DNA of 64,000 nt from Rossellomorea vietnamensis (GTDB lineage Bacteria > Bacillota > Bacilli > Bacillales > Bacillaceae_B), in assembly GCF_008180415.1 (NCBI RefSeq), contig NZ_VTEI01000006.1, positions 84,087 to 148,086 of the forward strand. The letters run 5' to 3'. Shown piece by piece: positions 59,692 to 64,000 of the stretch. Made by a program: the position numbers and the translations under genes. Position 1 is the first letter of the stretch; every line of letters starts with the position of its first letter. A model generated the notes under the pieces. It ran no database searches, was not told the origin of the DNA, and was given only the letters and a program-made list of their open reading frames with translations.

Positions 59692-60744
59692 TTATTTCTT
59701 TTTAATTAAATTCAGTTTAATCAGGCTTTCGGCAATCTGAACAGAGTTCCAAGCTGCACCCTTCAGCAGATTATCTGAGACTACCCACATATGGAACCCG
59801 CGGCTGTCATCCAGGTCTCTCCTGATTCTTCCTACAAAGATATCATTGCTGCCGACTGCATTTGCCGGCATAGGATACAGCTGATCTTCAGGAGAGTCCT
59901 GAAGCACGATGCCAGGTGCATCCTTTAAGAGTGTCTGGATATCTTCTACTGTGACATTATCATCCTTTATCTCAAAATATACACTTTCAGAATGTCCTGT
60001 GACTACTGGAAGCCTTACACATGTCGCGGCAACCTTAAGGTCAGGCATCGACATGATTTTCTTCGTTTCATTTATCATTTTCATCTCTTCAAATGTATAG
60101 CCATTCTCTTCAAAGTTATCAATTTGCGGAATGGCATTGAAAGCAATCTGGTGATGTTTCTTCCCGCTTTTTACCGGAAGTACTTCTGCTTTTGGCTCTT
60201 CTCCATTCAAAATCGCCTGAGATTGCTCATGCAGTTCATCGATTGCAGCCGCTCCGGCTCCGGAAACCGCTTGATAAGTAGATACAATCACTTTTTCTAA
60301 TCCGTATTTTTCTCTAACAGGTTCTAAAGCTGCAACCATTTGAATAGTGGAGCAGTTTGGATTTGCGATAATTCCTTTATGATTTCTGATTTCTTCTTCA
60401 TTCACCTCAGGCACCACCAAAGGGACATTCGGATCCATTCGGAATGCACTCGTATTATCGATACAGACGGCACCTCGTTTGGCCGCTTGTGGGGCGAGTT
60501 CCTTAGACACGCTGCCTCCAGCACTGAACAAAGCAATATCAATATCATCAAATATTTCCGCTTTTGCTTCTTGGACAGTGATTTCTGTCCCTTTATAAGT
60601 AACTTTCTTGCCCGCAGAACGAGCTGAAGATAAAAGAGTCAGCTTTTCAATGGGAAAATCCCTGCTCTCTAGTGTTTTGATCATTTGCTGCCCAACCGCA
60701 CCTGTTGCGCCGACAACTGCTACATGAAATCCATTCGAATTCAT
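59692..60744 (-). CDS. asd: Aspartate-semialdehyde dehydrogenase
   Basis: 350 residues. NADPH loop VGATGAVGQQM at the N-terminus, catalytic Cys131 in NPNCSTIQ, and the catalytic His in VVTGHSE. Makes aspartate-semialdehyde for DapA. GGAGGAG before the ATG. First gene of the asd-dapG-dapA unit; the gap upstream is about 485 bp. Confidence 0.97.
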   Translation of the reverse strand: MNSNGFHVAVVGATGAVGQQMIKTLESRDFPIEKLTLLSSARSAGKKVTYKGTEITVQEAKAEIFDDIDIALFSAGGSVSKELAPQAAKRGAVCIDNTSAFRMDPNVPLVVPEVNEEEIRNHKGIIANPNCSTIQMVAALEPVREKYGLEKVIVSTYQAVSGAGAAAIDELHEQSQAILNGEEPKAEVLPVKSGKKHHQIAFNAIPQIDNFEENGYTFEEMKMINETKKIMSMPDLKVAATCVRLPVVTGHSESVYFEIKDDNVTVEDIQTLLKDAPGIVLQDSPEDQLYPMPANAVGSNDIFVGRIRRDLDDSRGFHMWVVSDNLLKGAAWNSVQIAESLIKLNLIKKK

Positions 60745-61158
60745 ACTTCATTCTCCTCCCAGACCCTAGATCCTTAGCTTTCACTGTTTTCATCACATTC
60801 TCCCTGCATTTTAAGTACACCGGATGTGCTTGCGATAAATTTTTACTCATTCTTGATTCCCGAGAAGAACCCTCAAGGAGCACACCGTAAGCCTCCTGCA
60901 ATAAGAAACAGCGTATTGCCGCTGCCATGAGTGAGATTTTGCAATAACCAGTATAGAAAGCCTTGTTTATTTTAAAATTCGGTATAATTAACATTTTAAT
61001 CATTTACCGTGATAAAGAATATTTTAACATAAACAATAATCGGACAATATTATTTTTTATTGAAAGGACACTGGAATATTTCGGGTGGCTGGCTGTGCAG
61101 GAGTCCTTATATCTGATTTTCGTCTCTTGCGTTAACTTCCCTTCCCCTTCAGGGCAAG
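60745..61158. other. Non-coding region upstream of asd
   Basis: About 410 bp of mostly A+T-rich DNA. A GCAATA...TATTGC inverted repeat lies near 60900-60921 and CCTTGAGG...CGGGAATCAAG-like hairpin near 60850-60880. No known riboswitch was recognised. Holds the asd promoter. Confidence 0.4.
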
Positions 61159-61159
61159 C

Positions 61160-61187
61160 CAAAACCGCCCCCTGACTGGAGCGGCAT
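61160..61187 (-). terminator. Terminator of spoVFA-spoVFB
   Basis: CCGCTCC / GGGGCGG stem (one G-U) with a T4 tail on the minus strand. Confidence 0.7.
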
Positions 61188-61229
61188 AATATCGGATTTT
61201 ATGAAATCGTGGTACTAGGGAAACGGCTG

Positions 61230-61826
61230 TTAACTATCCAGGTATTTTTCGACCACAACCGGCTGAAGCTGTTTCCCTTCAAGAGCCGCCTCCACTGTTT
61301 CCACTAAGCGGGACATTCTGGCAACCATCGATTTTGGTTTCTTTTCCGGATCATCCTGCCCGAATGGAATAAAGTAAATATCTTTCGCAGAAATCAGTCT
61401 CATCAAGTTTACGCCATTCAGTCCTAAGGCATCGTTCGTTGAAATGCCTAGAACAACCGGCCGGTGATTTCTCAATGTCGCTTTTGCAGCCATAAGAACA
61501 GGGGAGTCCGTCATTGCGTTCGCAAACTTGCTCATTGAATTTCCGGTTAAAGGAGCAATGACCATACAGTCAAGCGGCAGCTTAGGACCCAGAGGCTCTG
61601 CTTTGACAATAGTATCGACTACTTTATTTCCTGTTACCTCTTCAATTCTCTGAATCCAGTCTTCGCCATCTCCAAACCTTGTAACCGTGTTTTTAACTGT
61701 AGAAGTAACGACTGGGATGACTTCTGCTCCTTCGTTCACCAGTCTTTCAATCTCTGGGAATACTGCATCGTAGGTACAATGGGATCCAGTTAAGCCGAAT
61801 CCGATACGTTTTCCTTTAACACTCAT
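61230..61826 (-). CDS. spoVFB: Dipicolinate synthase subunit B
   Basis: 198 residues, flavoprotein-like fold (GFGLTGSHCTYD; GNSMSKFANAMTDSPVLMAAK). With subunit A it oxidises dihydrodipicolinate to dipicolinic acid in the mother cell. ATG 61826 has AAAGGAG eight bases upstream; 61832 is too close to it. Starts right after spoVFA stops. Confidence 0.95.
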   Translation of the reverse strand: MSVKGKRIGFGLTGSHCTYDAVFPEIERLVNEGAEVIPVVTSTVKNTVTRFGDGEDWIQRIEEVTGNKVVDTIVKAEPLGPKLPLDCMVIAPLTGNSMSKFANAMTDSPVLMAAKATLRNHRPVVLGISTNDALGLNGVNLMRLISAKDIYFIPFGQDDPEKKPKSMVARMSRLVETVEAALEGKQLQPVVVEKYLDS

Positions 61827-61831
61827 ATCCA

Positions 61832-62725
61832 TTACTCCTTTCGTGATGTAAAGTCATGAAGCAATAGCTGTGACAAAACGTTCGCCAGAATCTGTCCAGC
61901 AGATTTAGGAGCCACAATGCCAGGCAGTCCCGGGGCAAGCAGGGCTTTCACTCCACGTTTTTCTGCATAACGGAAGTCTGTTCCCCCCGGCTTGGATGCA
62001 AGATCGATAATAAGTGTGTGGGCCGGCATCTTTGCTATGACTCCAGCCGTCACTACTTGCGCGGGTATCGTGTTGATGAGCATGTCACTATTACTGACTT
62101 CCTTTTCCAGATCATCCAGGTGGAACGGGATGAGTCCCATTTCGGTGATGCGTGCTAAATGCTCACTCTTTCTGGCTCCCACCTTCACCCTGGCTCCCAA
62201 GTGGTGAAACGTCCGCGCTACACTCATTCCAACACGGCCAAGACCTAAAACGATCAGATTTGAACCGTGAATGGTAAAGTCCGTATGTTGGATAGCCATC
62301 ATGATCGTTCCTTCTACAGTTGGGATGGAATTATATATTGCCACGTCATCCCTCTCAAAAAGCTGTATCAGCTCTCTCTCTGCAGAAGAGGTAACTTCGC
62401 TAAGATACTTGTTCGTGATTCCTGAATAAATCTTGCAATGTGAAGGGGTTTCCTTCAGAGCTTCTTCAGTAAGTTTTATCTTTTCATTAGAAAAAATCGT
62501 TTCGATTTCTCCCTCCAGGTTCGTTCCGGGTACCGGGAGGATGATCGCATCAACGGCGTTGAATTCGACTTCATCTATCTTTTCTTTAACCGCACCTGTA
62601 AATGCATGGTCCAATTGCTCAAATCCTATCAAGGATATTTTCGCATCGAGTTCTGTAAGCTTACGAATAATCTCGAGTTGACGAGCATCTCCGCCTAAGA
62701 CTGCGATCTGCATTCCAGTCAACAT
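61832..62725 (-). CDS. spoVFA: Dipicolinate synthase subunit A
   Basis: 297 residues, as in B. subtilis. Rossmann fold with VLGLGRVGMSVAR (NAD(P)-binding) and IDLASKPGGTDF. ATG 62725 with AAGAAGGTG nine bases upstream; MLTGMQIAVLGGDARQLEII is the family start. Two-gene unit with spoVFB, adjacent to asd-dapG-dapA which supplies the substrate. Confidence 0.95.
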   Translation of the reverse strand: MLTGMQIAVLGGDARQLEIIRKLTELDAKISLIGFEQLDHAFTGAVKEKIDEVEFNAVDAIILPVPGTNLEGEIETIFSNEKIKLTEEALKETPSHCKIYSGITNKYLSEVTSSAERELIQLFERDDVAIYNSIPTVEGTIMMAIQHTDFTIHGSNLIVLGLGRVGMSVARTFHHLGARVKVGARKSEHLARITEMGLIPFHLDDLEKEVSNSDMLINTIPAQVVTAGVIAKMPAHTLIIDLASKPGGTDFRYAEKRGVKALLAPGLPGIVAPKSAGQILANVLSQLLLHDFTSRKE

Positions 62726-62786
62726 CAATGCTTTCACCTTCTTTTAACGTAATCGCGTTGCCACCTGCAAAGGTTTATCACTTCAA

Positions 62787-62814
62787 CATTGTATGAAGGG
62801 TAGGGGAGATGGGT
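62787..62814 (-). promoter_or_regulatory. Candidate sigma-K promoter of spoVFAB
   Basis: Minus strand: CACC around -35, N17, CATACAATG (62795-62787), close to the sigma-K pattern AC, N16-17, CATANNNTA. About 60 bp before the start. B. subtilis spoVF is known to be sigma-K dependent. Confidence 0.55.
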
Positions 62815-63040
62815 GAGTAGCGCAAGAAAAATAACCATATTCTGAGGGGAATTGGGGGAGTCAATGAAGCGTAAACAGCAGTTCGGATAACAATTTTATA
62901 GTGAATCCATTTTTATAAACTAATTTTGAACCCTGTATAATCCCTGCTGCAAGTGTACGACTAAGCTGGTGGAATGCAGAACTCCTGCTCTGATTGCTTA
63001 TCCTGGCTAATTCAGTTTATTAGTTGCACTTTAGCTCTTT
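62815..63040. other. Non-coding gap leading into tandem array 3
   Basis: About 225 bp without a recognisable gene between the spoVFA promoter and the array. Confidence 0.4.
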
Positions 63041-64000
63041 CTGACTGAGGACGTGAGACTGCTTGGAAGGTGCTCATTCTTGTCTGCACCTCGCTCCTTT
63101 GAGGACATGGGGTGACTGAATACAGGTCAATCTTGTATGCACCTCGCTCCTCTGAGGACATGAGTGGCTTGAATACGGCTCACTCTTGTATCCATCTCAT
63201 TCTTCTGAGGACATGAGTGGCTTGAAATAGCCTCACTCTTGTATCCATTTTGCTCTTCTGGTGACATGAGTGGCTTGAAAGCGGCTCAATCTTGTATCCA
63301 CCTCACTCTCTTGAGGACATGGGGTGACTGGAAACCGTTCACTCTTGTATCCACCTCACTCCTCTGAGGACATGAGTGCTTGAAAAGGAATCACTCGTGT
63401 ATCCACCTCGCTCTCTTGAGGACATGAGTTGCTTGAAAGGGCCTCACTCTTGTATCCACCTCGCTCTTCTGGTGACATGAGTGGCTTGAAAACGGCTCAA
63501 TCTTGTAGGCACCTCGCTCCTCTGAGGACATGAGTGCTTGAAAAGGAATCACTCTTGTACCCACCTCGCTCTTCTGGTGACATGAGTGGCTTGAAAACGG
63601 GTCACTCTTGTATCCAACTCGATCTCTTGAGGACATGGGGTGACTGAAAACCGTTCACTCGTGTATCCACCTCATTCCTCTGAGGACATGGGGTGCTTGA
63701 AAAGGCCTCACTCGTGTATCCACCTCACTCTCTTGAGGACATGAGGTGGCTGAAAACCGTTCACTCGTGTATCCACCTCGCTCTTCTGAGGACATGAGTT
63801 GCTTGAAAACGACTCACTTTTGTATGCACCTCGCTCTCTTGAGGACATGGGGTGACTGGAAACCGTTCACTTTTGTATCCACCTCACTCCTCTGAGGACA
63901 TGAGTGCTTGAAATGGGCCACGCTCGTGTATCTACCTCACTCTCTTGAGGACATGAGGTGGCTGAAACCCGTTCACTCGTGTATCCACCTCGCTCTTCTG
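63041..64000. repeat. Tandem array 3: 18 units of about 53 bp, continuing past the right edge
   Basis: The marker GAC(A/G)TG starts at 63050 and recurs 17 times to 63950, mean step 52.9 bp (51-53). Unit landmarks are CTCACTCTTGTATCCACCTC, then GCTCTTCTGAGGACATGAGT. Some units have arms CCACCTC / GAGGTGG. Variants alternate (GGGGTGACTGG, GAGTGGCTTG, GAGTGCTTG), suggesting higher-order dimers. No frame is open through the array except by chance. Truncated by the window edge. Confidence 0.92.

Noticed and set aside
60745..61158. Lysine riboswitch before asd
   Set aside because: The characteristic lysine-box core could not be recognised; only simple inverted repeats are visible. Running Infernal with the Lysine family would decide.
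63391..63636. Minus-strand frame of about 81 codons in array 3 that looks like a repetitive protein
   Set aside because: Unit lengths vary between 51 and 53 bp so no reading frame persists, there is no ribosome-binding site, and other units in the array contain stops in the same register.

Overview
The window looks like about 64 kb of chromosome from an endospore-forming Bacillaceae species (low-to-moderate GC Firmicute). It carries spoVK, cotE, spoVS, spoIIIE, dipicolinate synthase genes and a small acid-soluble spore protein. The gene order matches, in reverse orientation, the conserved Bacillus block running from dipicolinate synthase through recA and mutSL to hfq and hflX. It does not look like the B. 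subtilis or B. cereus groups in detail: the glycerol genes and trpS sit between miaA and mutL, a nucleoside ABC operon sits beside ymfC, and the intergenic repeats are different. Species cannot be named from this alone.

Layout. 1-9.9 kb: hflX (cut by the left edge), a TRIC/UPF0126 channel gene, a class III aminotransferase, a wrecked sigma-54 activator, spoVK, hfq, miaA, and a two-gene unit of a half-size MFS protein and an FAD oxidoreductase. 9.9-13.2 kb: a spore SASP gene, a GNAT acetylase, trpS behind a T-box leader, and a DUF948 protein. 13.2-17.5 kb: glpD, glpK and glpP with two GlpP-type antiterminator leaders. 17.5-18.7 kb: two tandem-repeat arrays. 18.7-25.4 kb: mutL, mutS, a VOC protein, cotE. 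25.6-30.8 kb: a methyltransferase, a small basic protein, ricA/ymcA, miaB, a dipeptidase, spoVS. 31-44.5 kb: ymdB, rny, recA, cinA, pgsA, ymfM-ymfK-ymfJ-ymfI-ymfH-ymfF. 45-50.6 kb: a nucleoside ABC transporter (nupNOPQ type) with its GntR neighbour. 51.4-62.7 kb: spoIIIE, ylzJ, tepA, rnjB, then dapA, dapG, asd and spoVFB/spoVFA. The last cluster makes the lysine/DAP precursors and turns dihydrodipicolinate into the spore's dipicolinic acid.

The genes are mostly ordinary; the unusual content is between them. There are five tandem arrays with unrelated sequences that share a repeat length of about 52 bp, and each unit has internal dyad symmetry. There is a MITE-like family (here 'A', about 110-210 bp, 30-bp imperfect inverted ends, eight copies plus a fragment) that abuts 3' ends of genes and one T-box leader. 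A second element ('B') has about 22-bp inverted ends and a 10-bp direct repeat around one copy; its other copy carries the 106-bp core in the opposite orientation and is nested inside an A element. A GC-rich palindrome family ('C') also recurs. No CRISPR array, rRNA, tRNA, prophage or defence system was seen.
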